DNA from: Trebouxia sp. TZW2008
Lineage: Eukaryota > Chlorophyta > Trebouxiophyceae > Trebouxiales > Trebouxiaceae
Length of the DNA stretch: 64,000 bases
Assembly (NCBI GenBank): GCA_002118135.1
Contig: BDIU01000326.1
Span: 124,001-188,000 of the forward strand
Direction: 5' to 3'
This document shows positions 21,901-33,900 of the stretch, in pieces. The number at the start of each line of letters is the position of its first letter. Within the stretch, counting starts at the first letter, position 1. The notes under the pieces were generated by a model. The model made no database searches, was not told where the DNA came from, and saw nothing but the letters and a program-made list of their open reading frames with translations. Position numbers and translations under genes: made by a program.

Positions 21901-24900
21901 GGCGCACCACTGAGATTTGGTGGCCACCACAGGTCAGCACAATGCAGTTGCTTTTGCATCTTTTCGTGCCCAATTATTTTGCAACCAATGGCGTTCGTTC
22001 TGTTTGCATCCGTTTTTTAGCCACTGCATCCATATTTGCTCCAACTCTTGCATGCAGCTCGTGGCAATGCGGTTGCAGTGGTCAGCTAAAGCAAACATGC
22101 TGCCTGTAATCTGACAAGCATGACCTGTGGCCTTTGCTCCGGATGACGTACATCAATGCTGCTTTAAACCAGATGAGCTTCATGTCTGGACTTGACTGAA
22201 TTACCTGACAACCGCCCTTTGGTTTGCAAGATTTCTGGGGCTCAGCAGTCTTGGATATCCAATACGAACAACAGGCTTGCTTGTCACCTGCTGAGTCTGC
22301 GGTAGGACAACTGGGTTCAACATGCCTCACCGCATTTTGGCCTGTTGCAGTTCTCTGAGGAAGAAGATGGCGAGCCTCTCACAGCAGCTGCCCCACAGAA
22401 AGACAAATTCCCTTACGAACAAACCGTGGTCAACGTGGACAAGGAAACCAGCCTAGTGGTAGTGAGAGCCTCAGGAGGCAGTACAACAGTCTCAACTGGC
22501 CCCAGCAGCATGTCAGCCAGCGTAGCAGTTGGCTCATTTGAGATCGAGGACTTACTAGTGGGCGCAGTCTGCCTCGAGAACAGTTACTTGGCCAGATCAA
22601 GTTTGCCAGCAAAAGAAGAGTTCCATGAGCCGTCTTCAGAGCTGGGGCCAGCGCGCTCTTCAGAGGACTCAAGCCCACATCACAAGGAGGAGTTCCATGA
22701 CGCCTCAGATGATGTGCCGCAACCCGAGGGCGCCTCACAGGCCCTTGTGCTGCAATACAACAAATGGGCACCTGAGTCGCCAAACTACCGCAATGTCGAT
22801 GCTCAGGTACAGTAGCATGCAAGACTTGTACCATTTACCTTCCACTATTCACATTTAATGTCCTTTCAGATACCCAACAAGGGGGCCACAAAACATCATT
22901 TGTAACTGGCATCACCAGTCTTTGGAGTGAGTTGAGGGATAGGCACTGCCAGGCCCAAAACGATTTTGGGCAGCACTGTATGGAGGCATTTCATTGCAGT
23001 CAATCACAATACTGAAACTTCAGTGCAAGCAGTCAAGAGTCCGAATCATTGAGATGAAGTGTTAAGTATGCAATGCGCAATACATTGTTGCCAACACATA
23101 TATGGAATATGCAAACGAGTTGGGGTATCAGTCACTGATGTGATGAATATGGAGTTCCAAGTCGTCAGGAGCAAGGTTGACAATTGTCCCGGTTAATACC
23201 AGCGATGGTGTGAATGATCTGTGCAGGTGCATGCGAAGCTTCAGACCCTGTCTTCTTCTGCAACCGTCCTACCCTGGGTGCCCTAGTGGCCATTGGCGAT
23301 GACGTGAGTGCTACTGGCAGCTCCAAACCGCCAGATGCACATGTGACAACTGCAACAGTTGTTATTGGCAAGCATGTGAATGATGATGGTGATGCGCAGG
23401 TGCATGTGAAGCTACAGACGCTGTCATTCTTCTGCAACCGCCCCACGCTAGGTGCCTTGATGGCAATTGGAGATGATGTGAGTGCCACTGGGAGTTCCAA
23501 ACCGCCAGATGCGCCTGCTGCAGCCGTGCAGCAGCCCACGCCAACAGAAGACCAGGGGGGTCAAGCACCTCTGGACACTGCAGAGTCTGGGCTCACAACA
23601 GGTCTGCTGTCAGACATGTTTGCAAGAAACTGCTTGCTGTGCACAAAGTGTGTGGCATAGCAAATACTTGAGCGTTGATTATGCCATCTGATGATGCAGT
23701 TCTGTAGACAGCACGCTGCGCAAGATGTGCAGGGGACACGTATGTGAATGTGCTGAATTTGACAACTCTTTTTGGTGCAATGCTCACTGCATGCATATCT
23801 GGAGCTGTGTAGACAACAGGCGATGTAGTGATATCTATGCAAGTTCAGAACTGATCCATCATGCATGATCAAGCGCAGTTTTGCTTGTATTTGGCTTCAT
23901 TTGCAGCAAACGTCTGTAGCAATCATCAACACCATCAGACTTTCATCTTACGGTCCTTCCTGTCTGAAGGAGACTCCTTAGGTCCATCAGGCAAGTCCGA
24001 CAGAGTAGTGCTCCAGGTGAATGTGGAACTTCAGAAGCTGGAAGCCTGTCTGCAATACGATATCACTGGCACTCCACCCTTGGCGCTAGTCTCTGTTGAA
24101 GCCTTGCTTCTGCATTTCATGTGTGTACATGCATGAGAGCTGCCTGAGGAGAGCATCAATGGGTTTTCACTTTGCGCAGGCGGCTCTCTGGAACCAACAG
24201 GCAAGTCCGACAGGGTGGTCTTCAAGGTGAATGTGGAGCTTCAGAAACTGGAAGCCTGTCTGCAATATGAGTCCTCTGGCACACCACCCTTGGCGCTGGT
24301 CTCTGTTGAAGCAGTGGCTGTAGACCTGACTGTGCGGCCTGACACCCTGAAGGCTCTTGCAAGCCTGGGCAACCTAAGGATACAAGATGGCATCTTGCCA
24401 GAGGTGAGTCTGCACTATCGTACAGGCATCACACCACTCTAGGCTCGTGTCTCTGTTGAAGCTGTGACTGTAGACCGCACTGAGCGGCCTAACACCCTGA
24501 AGGCTCTTGTGAGCCTGGGCAACCTAAGGATACAAGATGGCATCTTGCCAGAGGTGAAGTGTGCACTGTCTCTGCAAGAATTGAGGATGTGTCTCAGTGT
24601 GCATGAGATGTACCAGTTTGGCAATGTCAGATGCCTCAGTATGGCCCGTGACCTGTTGAGGCGTTGTCACACACACACATGCCTGACACATCACAGACAT
24701 GAAAGTCTGACAGATTAGTCTGCCAGCAACGCCAGTCTGCTCCCCAAATGTTGAGTGCTCAACAGATCCACCCCAAGTACCCAGCACCAGACATGTTTAT
24801 CATTTTCATGGATGGCGGCAATAGTGTGCTTACTGGTGTGAAGGCTCATGACATGAATCAATGCGTTCATGTCCCAGCACTTAAAACTGGCATTCAAGTC

Positions 24901-27900
24901 TATATCCTGTCACAGCTTAACATATCATGCACAAGCTCATTTTGACATGCATTGACAGTGCAGCAAGCTGTGTTTGTGAATCAGGGCCATCAGTACCGCA
25001 ATGTGTGTGACCTTCGGCGAGGTGCAGCCACTTCCCTCATCACCGTAGACTTTGCCTCCCACACAGCCCAAGAGTCTGTCAACAACCCCCGGGTACCATC
25101 AGGCTTCCCCTTTTCAACAGTCAAGGCCAAACTCAGCGAGCTGGATTTCATCTTCCTGAACAGATTCATCCAGGAGATACTTCAGTACGTCTCCGTAATG
25201 CTGGCTTTACGCCCACCTCCCATACAGCAGCAGGTTCAGCAGAGTGGCGTGGCTGCCCTGGCAACTTCCAGCGGTGTTGAGAATGCAGCTGCTGACAAAG
25301 ACAAGGCTAGTGCCCCAGGGCAGTCTGAAACAGCCCCAGCAACCGCCACTGAAGGCGCAAAGCAGGTTGGGGCAGTTATTCAGATGGATATTGAGATGGA
25401 AGCTCCGGTGATCAGTATGCCCAGAAACTCAGACAGTCAGGACAGCGTGCAGCTAGACCTGGGTTTTGTGAACTTGCACAACTCCCTGAGATGGATTGGC
25501 GGCTCCAGCACTGAAGATCCCAAGGTGGGTAATCATCGCACAATCTGACTTGCCCGTTACTCTTTTCTGTGTCTTCAAAGTGCGCTTCAAGTGTGCAGTG
25601 TTGCTACTACCCCTGCTGCAATCACTGCTGCTGTCTCGGCCTTAGACCCTGCTAAACATTCTTGTTTTGATTGTATCTTGGCATGGCTGCATTGCGTGTA
25701 TTCAGTGCCTTCTTTCTTTCCACCGCCTATGAATGCATGAAGGCTGACTCAACTCAGCCGCAGTAGCACCTTGTGTTGTTGTCATGCTTGCTAGTGAGAC
25801 CTCAGCATGCTGCCAGATTGAAACAGAAGCGTGTGATCATTTTCAAAGCGGCAGCCACACATCAACAGCCGCCAAAATGCTCAACAGCAGCATGCTTGCT
25901 CCAAACACAATCACCGCCAACAGCCTTGTCTTGTGCCCACCTGCAGCACTGCAACTCAAGTCTAAAGTTGGCTGTAGCAAGCATATACAAGCCAAACTCG
26001 ATGGTTGTGTAGGCCGTCCTGATTGAGCATGATGAGATTGTGCTGTCAGATTTGAGCGCAGTGGTGGTCTCTGAAGGACGCAAAGGTGACAACATCATCA
26101 AGGACTATGATCAGGTATGGCATGCGTGCATTGGCCAAGTCTTGCATATTTTAGCAGCATATGCTAACAAAAGCTTTACATCAAGCGCCTTGCCACTGCA
26201 ATTCTGAACAAGGCTGTTGTCAACGTAGCAAGTTGCTTGCATCCACGCTCTGCTATACATGTATGCACAGCTATGGCACAGTCCACAGAGGTTTGTGTCT
26301 GCAAGGTCAGGCAAGCACTGCTCATCTGTCGCATGCATTTTGGCTGCATTCTTGGTTGCTGAAACTCAGCCTGCCAGAGCTTGTATGCCGCACTGTCCAG
26401 ACTGAGCGTCATGCAAGGTAGACTGCCACACAAGTGACCTTGTGCTGTCCATATACAGTTTTCTATGCTTGCACGGCTAGATCTGAGCTGTCACATCCTG
26501 GCAACACCAATGGATTCAATGATGCAGGGCGTGAGCGACACCTTGCTCACGGCCTTTGAATTGCTTGTCTGTGTTGTCACACACCGACATTTTCAGTTGT
26601 AAGCTGTTGCGTGTCAGCAAGACTGACGTGAGCGCTGATGCAGGGCATGAGCATGACCTTGCATTGCCCTATCTTCAACCCCAACCTGCTGAAGCTGACT
26701 GGCTTAGTGCTGTGCATAGCTGCACGCATGTTCTGTCACACGCTGTCTATGCCAGTCCTGAATTGGTTCCTGGCAACATCAGCACCTGGAATGATGCAGG
26801 GCATGAGCATCACCTTGCGTCGACCCATCTTCAACCCCAATCTGCTGGTGCCTGGCACTGATGTTGCCATCAGCATCCCTTCCATCAAGGCTGTCCTGGC
26901 TGAGAAGGAGTACCAGCTCATCACCTCCATGGCTGGGGACAACTTCTCTGAGCCACTCAAGGTAAAAGTTCTGCAATGACGCAAGCTAGCTTTTCTGCGA
27001 TTTTGAGAGAGCTTTTGCTGATGTTATACTCACTGGCGAATGTGCTTTTTGGCCGGCTGCAACTTGCGTGTTTCATGTAGTGTAGTACCAATATCTTTGC
27101 TTGAGAGCATTGTCGACTGCATGCACTGAACGCTCTTCACCTGCTCTCGCCCCTCCTTGCCACCTTCACGTCTGCTTTTGTGTTTACACAGTCACCTCCA
27201 TCTTCTCGGATTGAGCTGCCACCTTTGCCCCTCTGCTCTCTTTGCCTGTGTTGCCACACAGCTGCGCTGTTCAACAGCTGCAGAAGATCTCAGACAGGAC
27301 ATGATATCACCTATGCCACAATCTATACAACAGGCTACATAATGGACCGCTTAGACATCTGGATAGCAAGCAGCTATATATAGTCATTTGGCTAGCTGTC
27401 TGCGGGTGTTCCCTTGAGCTCCACAACAGCTGCAATGGGAGCATGAATGTGACGTTACAAGGCTAAAGCTGCCTGCGAGTTGCATCTGCTCTGTTGAAGG
27501 TAATACAATCGGTGAATGACTATCTGCAGGTTCCCCAAGCAGCTCAATGGCTGCAGCAGTACTACTCAGGGCCAACTGAGACGCCTCTGCCCGTGCCTGC
27601 TGAAGACGAGGAGCAGGACCAGGAAGATGAGGCAGAGCCTGCTCCAATGAGCAAACAGGAGCAGTTCAAACAGGCTGTCAGAGCTGATAGAGAGACTGCC
27701 AAGCCAGCGCCTGCCAAGGTACTGTGACCAATGCTTGCTGTACTCTTATGGCGCTTACAGCTGCATGACACAGGAAAGCAACAGTTGTATTGTGAGGTAG
27801 CTGATGAATCATCAGCTGTCAACCATGCAATACATGCTGCACAAATGAGCAGTGCTGTCTGTGGTTGTGCACAAACCCTGTCCAGCCTTCCTTTCCAGTG

Positions 27901-30900
27901 CTGTGAGTGGCATATTGACAGGAGCGTTTGTGGAGATAATCCAAAGAAGAAATGCTGTTTGAATACCATTTTTTGATGTGCAGGAGGATGGGAATGGTGT
28001 AAAGTCAAACATCCATGTGTTGCTGAATGTGGGCATAGCCCAGGTGGAGCTTCTAAGGGATCCTGAGAGGGCTTTCTCTGATGCTGGTCTGCTGCGAACC
28101 GGGGCCCAGGATATGTGCTGTTGCATTGAACTGTCCTTGTTCTTGTGTCCAGGAGGAAGGGAATGGTGCAAAGTCAAACATCCGGGTGCTGGTGAATGTG
28201 GGCACAGCTCAGGTGGAGCTGTTGAAGGACCCTCAAAGGGGCTCCTCTGATGTCAACCCCCTGGCCCGCTTCATGATTGGAGGGCTTTGGGTGTCCTATC
28301 GCATGACATACGCAGGTCAGCCATGTGAAAGATGATACACATTCTCTGTGCGGCAGAATATGCAGTCTGCTCATGCTTTAAGTCACTGTCAGATGTTGCC
28401 TGATGTCATACCTGTGCATGCGAGACCATGCTGCATGTGATCGTGCTTCCAAGCGCAGGTGACACGCACCTGGCATTGTCCCTTCCAAGAGTGGAGGCAG
28501 TAGATCTGAGGCCTTGGGTGCCGCCTGAGCATGCTTTGCGTACCTCAGACACGCACAGCAACCCCCACCTTGCCTTCACACAGACTCCTTGCATGTGACA
28601 TCATGCTGCATGTGAATGCGCTTTCCCTGCACAGGTGACATGCACCTGGCATTGTCTCTTCCAAGGGTTGAGGCAGTAGACCTGAGGCCTTGGGTCCCGC
28701 CTGAGCACGCTTTGGTCATCTCCAGTGAGCACACCAACCCAGACGGCTCCTACAAGACAGCACAGCAGGCCAAAAACGTGGCCTGGCCGCCACCTGCAAA
28801 TTCCCCAGCACATCTGATGAAGCCCTCCTTCCTCACCCTGGCCTTTACTTCCCAGCCCTCACAGTCAAAACAGAAGGTACTGAAGCTAGCTTGTGCAGAC
28901 TGAGCATAAACCTGTCAAGATGCTATGCTCACAGACTCAACACATTGATTTGAAGCTGATATGTGCCAACTGTGCGTGATAATCACAATTGTGTCTGGTC
29001 TCAGCGTATGCCATGGCCTCGGGTACACAAATGCTGCTCTGCCTGACCTCAGGACAAGAAGAATTCCAGTAGAAGCAAGCTCCCCTGTTATTTTCCGCTA
29101 CAGAAACAACATGACTGCTTGCTTTGACTGAAATTGATCCTGTCCTGCATGAGGTCGCAGAGACATCAAGTCTCCTGCACCCCAATGTCCTGACACGTCA
29201 TAGGGTCTCGACCTCTGCAATGTGGTGTAGCAACAAATAGGGCAAGTCTGTGTGAGTTTGACACCGATCAACGAGCAGGTGTGCTACATCAGCAGTCATG
29301 CGCAATGCCATGTCTGCATGTTGACATGAGCTGCATTTGATGCATCAGATGCCTGGCAACTTGTGATACACATGCGTTGCAATGGATGCTACAAAATGTA
29401 GTGATTATTGTTGTCCTCAAGATGTGAAGTCCTTTGACTCCTCAGTCTTTTGACTCCTTAGTTGAGGCATGCTCACATGCAACCACATCTCATGCTGCTC
29501 AGCGTCATCTGCTTGTTGGCCCATGCAACAACTGCTGATAGCTTGACTCTTTGCAATTTGACTTTGGGAAAACAAACAGCAAAGCAGAAATCATTCATCT
29601 AGTCTTCTCTGCAAGGATAGGGATACACTGACATATGGCTGTTGTGTGCGCAGATTCAGGTGCGGCTGCAGCGGCCCACAGTGGTGGCAGAAGTGGGCTT
29701 TATGCTGTCAGTCACCAAGTTCTTTGTGCCTGGCTTTGCCATGAGCGGAGTCACTCCCACGCCCTTTGAAAGCAATGACGTGGTGCTGGAGGGTGAGCAG
29801 CCACACCAGCAGTTGCATCCTTGCGTTATCCCTGCAGAGATATCACTGGATCACATTCTTTGCTCTGTGCTTGGCAAGGCATTGCAGGCGCCTGCAACAA
29901 CTACCAATAGCGAAGCCAAGGCACAGCTCTTCGAAAGTGTAAGTGTGCCTGCTTCACACTACGGTTCAGACAGAAGTGCTGTGCCTTGTCATGTATGCAA
30001 GTATCTGCATGACAACCTGCAGTGAGTCTGTTGCAAGGGGAGGTAGGCAGGTCAGGGCATATGTGATTGTGCTGTTGCAGGCACGCCTTACAAGGCTGAC
30101 AGGGACTTATGGCTATCACCAGAAGCAAGGCTCTTGGCAGACATGCCAGGTGTGGAGGACTTTGTGTACGATGGGCAGGGCAGGCACCTGGTTCTGCCCC
30201 AGGACATCAGCGTGGAGGAGCCCTTGCCCCTCATCCTAATTGGCCCTGGGAAGACGCTATTGTTGAGGAATGTGAAGCTGGTGTATGCCGCGTCCCTGCC
30301 AGCCTGCCTGCAGCTGGGGCCAGGTTAGCGCAGCATGCATAGCGCAGCATGCATTGCACAGCATGCATAGCCCAGCATGCATAGCACGGCATGCATAGCA
30401 CAGCATGCATAGCACAGCATGCATAGCACAGCATGCATAGCACAGCATCTCTGTCCCTCGTCAGGCTTTTGCGTGTGTCAGGGTTCTACAGATAGCTTGT
30501 AAAGTAACACAGAGTAGAGTGCATCTAAGTGCTGGCACAGACATGTCTGTCTGTGGAGATGGTTGATGTCTTTGGTGTTCATGCTGTGCGGACAATTATG
30601 CAATGTTGCCAAGCTCATGACAAAGTTCAACTGCTACTCTGCCAGGTCAACACTGATCAGTTGTATGCAATTGACAGGTGCTCAGCTTGTGGCACATCCT
30701 GCTGACAACGTGGAAAGGATTGAGGGTGCTGATGAGAGCGACCCCTCCATCTCTCCTGCTGTCCGTGGCTCAGGAACTTTGCCACGGTAAGCTTTTGTCT
30801 TGTGGCGCCATCAAGCACACTTTCTATCTTTACAGCTGCTGACCCTGTTGCATGGTTGTCTACATGCTGACATTCAGATCGAGTACCAGTTGTGTGCATA

Positions 30901-33900
30901 GCAAGCGCATTCAATGTATCAATGGTGTTTTGAAAGCCGCTACGTGTTGACGTGTTGGTTTCAATTTCAAAGGGTGGCTGCCTCAGGCACCCTCGGCAGG
31001 ATGCAGGCTGGTACAGTGCACGTAGCAGGCACTTTGGCATCTGGTGGTGCAGCTGTGCAGCGCCCAAAAGCCCCTGTTCTTGTATCTTAGCTGATACCAC
31101 CAGTGCTGCTGTTGTTGACTGCATGGGCTCGATGTGCAGGGTGGCTGCCTCAGGCACTCTTGGCAGGGTGCAAGCTGGCACACAGCGCGTAGCAGGCACC
31201 TTAGCATTCTGCTCTGCAGCGACCAAATGCGCCTGACCTTGTAGCTGATGCCACCAGTGCTGCTGTTGTCAACTGAATGGGTTCAATGCTGCAGAATGGC
31301 TGCCTCAGGCACTCTAGGCAAGATGCAAGCTGGCACACAGCGCGTAGCAGGCACCTTGGCATCCAGCGGTGCAGCCCTGCAGCGCCCAGTTGCCCCTGAC
31401 CTTGTGGCTGATGCCACCTGAGCTGCTGTTGTCAACTGAATGGGTGTAATGCTGCAGGGTGGCTGCCTCAGGCACTCTTGGCAGGGTGCAAGCAGGCACA
31501 CAGTCCGTAGCAGGCACATTGGCATCCAGTGGTACAGCTTTGCAGCGCCCAGTTGCCCCTGACCTTGTGGCTGATGCCACCAGCGCTGCTGTCAGTGCCG
31601 CTGCTGCAGCTGTGGATCTCAGCTGCATGGAGCTGGATGTTGTTGTTGTGGGCATGGGCCTGCGCTTTGTGGAGCTTGAGACAAACCAAAAGGTGGGTGG
31701 CAGTGCTTGTCACGAGATGCAGCACAACACATGCAGCCTGTGACTGCTTATCAGCAGCCACAGTGTGACCACTGATCACCTTGCGCAGTAAAATGCTGAC
31801 GGAGCAAATTTGGGATCATGCAATCAGCCTGATACTGCCTGCACACTCCAAGCTGCATCTGCTTACAAAGAGCTGGTACGCGCTGGCCTTGATTTGATGA
31901 AAGGTTTGTGCACATTGCACAATTTCAGGAATCTGTATCGTCACAATGTGAAAACTTTGCATATGTTGCAGGAGTCTGATCTGATCAAGGCAAGCAAAGG
32001 TGGCAAGCAAGCACAGCAGGCGCAGCATGAGCAGCACTCTGTGCGCATGCTAGCTGCCAACTTGGACCTGGCTGCTAGGTACAGCGCTAGCTTACCCAAT
32101 TGCAGCTGCTTCTGCATCTTAGCCAATGACAAGATGTGTGTGCTGTGTTTGGTGACCCACCTGTGCACAACAAAGACAAAACTGCTTTAGTCAGGTAACA
32201 TGCTTCTGCTTGTCTTCAGCAACGGCTGTCTTATGCCCTGATTCATGCCAGCTGTACTTGGGCGAACTTTTGGCACAGTTAGGCAGACTGCAAACATGTC
32301 GCCATTTCCACTTCCACACTGATGCAGCCATGAATATTGACAGCATTTTTCTGCCAAATGATGGGTCTCACAGCCAGCAAATATGAGTCACATCACTATT
32401 TGGCAAATCTAATGTACCTTACAGCCAGCAAAAGTGGTTGATGAATGAGGTGTTGCTGCAGTTACAAGGTCGAGGGTGACGAGCAGACTGCTTCTGCTGA
32501 GCTGCGAGGCCTGAGGGTGGTGACTCAGATTAACCTGGGTGGAGCTGAGTCTGCTGCCCCCACTGCAAATGTGAGGCAACATCATTATGCCATCGAAAGA
32601 TTTATCAGATATCTTGTTGAAAACATGCAAGCATTTGCTCAACAATGAGCAAACAGACTCACGTGCTTGTATAAGAGTGAGGCTGCAAGGCCTTGATAGC
32701 CTTCAGCATTCCCTGCAGCATTAGTGCTTTTGTTTGTGAAGTGCGGTTGGCTCTTTGTCAGGCATGCTTCCACTGCATGACTTACATGTCATGCCTGGCT
32801 GTTTGATCACTGCCCACATGTAGCAATGCATTGCACCAGGCTGCCCTGATCCTCCCTCACCAGTCATTATTGCAATGCAGGACGCTGCAGTAAGTGATGA
32901 CAGAGTGCAGGGCTCAGTCCTAGAGCCCTGCAGGATTGGTGTGGAGATGAAGATGAAGGCTGGCACTGGCGACTTCAAGCTCAGCCTCAGCGACCTGAAG
33001 CTCAACCTGGCGCCTGATATCCTTGAGTTGGTGCAAAGCCTGCAGTCATCAGTCCTGGAGCCCCTTGTGCAACCTGCCCCAGACAGGTTCGGTACTGCTG
33101 CTGAAACAGATGTCTCAAACGTGCATGTCCTCAGAAAGCACTGTTCATGTTGGCAGAAACTTGTTTGCTGAACCTAAAGCACTCACGTGTGCATCCGATG
33201 ATTATGTCTGTCACTGTGTCTGTGCATCACCTGGTGCTGACACTCAATGATTCTCACACTGCACATCAGAGTAGGGATTGACCTTTCTGTCAGCACTTGC
33301 AAGCGTGCTGACAAACAGGGCTGTTCCTACTCTGCTGTCTGTAATCTAAAACATTTGCAAACTGCACCTGGTGATGCATGCACATCCATGTTTGGGCTGA
33401 CAGCCCTAGCTCTTTTCATTCAACAGTCTTTTGTACAATAGAAATATATACAAACAGATGCTGGGCAAATCAAGCAGAACTCTTTCAAAGCTGCTGGATG
33501 TGTGAGTCGCAAGAGTGGGGCAAGACCACGACAAAGTGCACATGCTTCAGCCAGGTAAGGTCCAGTACCCACTCATCCCATGCATCAGCCTTTGCCCATG
33601 ACGCATGTACATGCTGACAGGCATTGACTTGCTGAGCCTGTCTTTTGGCAATAGTAAGGAGTCAGTTTTGACGCTTGTGCAGGGTCAGGGCAAAGTGCCC
33701 GCAGGTTTATGAGGGAAAATTCAACCACACCACTCCTTTTCATGCAGAGGCCTTTACTGATGATGCACATGTATGCTGACACACTATTTTGCTTTGTCAA
33801 CTTTCTTGCAACGCTGGTGCAGGCCCATGGCAAAGTGCACACGCTTCAGCCAGGTGTGGTCCAACCGCCCAGTCTATGCCACTGCTGCAGCCTCTAGCTG

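Larger units (their letters stand above)
21829..25524 (+). other. VPS13: VPS13 exons 20-24
   Basis: Exons 21829-21932, 22351-22806, 23400-23601, 24180-24403 and 24964-25524, residues about 1026-1541. Blocks include LQLTASLGELAIFVSGR, FEIEDLLVGAVCLENSYLAR, LQTLSFFCNRPTLGALMAIG, LQKLEACLQY and LSELDFIFLNRFIQEILQYV, closely matching plant VPS13 lipid-groove repeats. The two largest exons of the gene (456 and 561 nt) are here. The serine/acid-rich stretch in exon 21 (HHKEEFHD and neighbours) and the Ala/Thr-rich stretch in exon 24 look like flexible insertions. Exons 22 and 23 have decayed copies beside them. Confidence 0.92.
26013..33086 (+). other. VPS13: VPS13 exons 25-36, middle repeat region
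   Basis: Exons 26013-26114, 26800-26961, 27530-27718, 28153-28315, 28635-28876, 29654-29936, 30081-30323, 30678-30786, 31458-31692, 31972-32078, 32462-32570 and 32881-33086, residues about 1542-2257. Examples are PSIKAVLAEKEYQLI, VNVGTAQVELLKDPQ, FFVPGFAMSG, LADMPGVEDFVYDGQGRHLV and ILIGPGKTLLLRNVKLVYAA. Exon 30 contains a potential 45 nt intron (29793-29837) that is a multiple of three; I read through it because it is unusually short, but its 3' end (29936 or 29938) is uncertain. All other joins keep phase. Confidence 0.87.

Noticed and set aside
30327..30448. CRISPR-like regular repeats
   Set aside because: Units are 14 bp, directly adjacent and without spacers, in a eukaryotic intron. It is a minisatellite.
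30657..31226. Minus-strand 189-codon open frame with internal repeats
   Set aside because: It is antisense to the exon 33 tandem array. Its repeated peptides reflect that array, not a gene.
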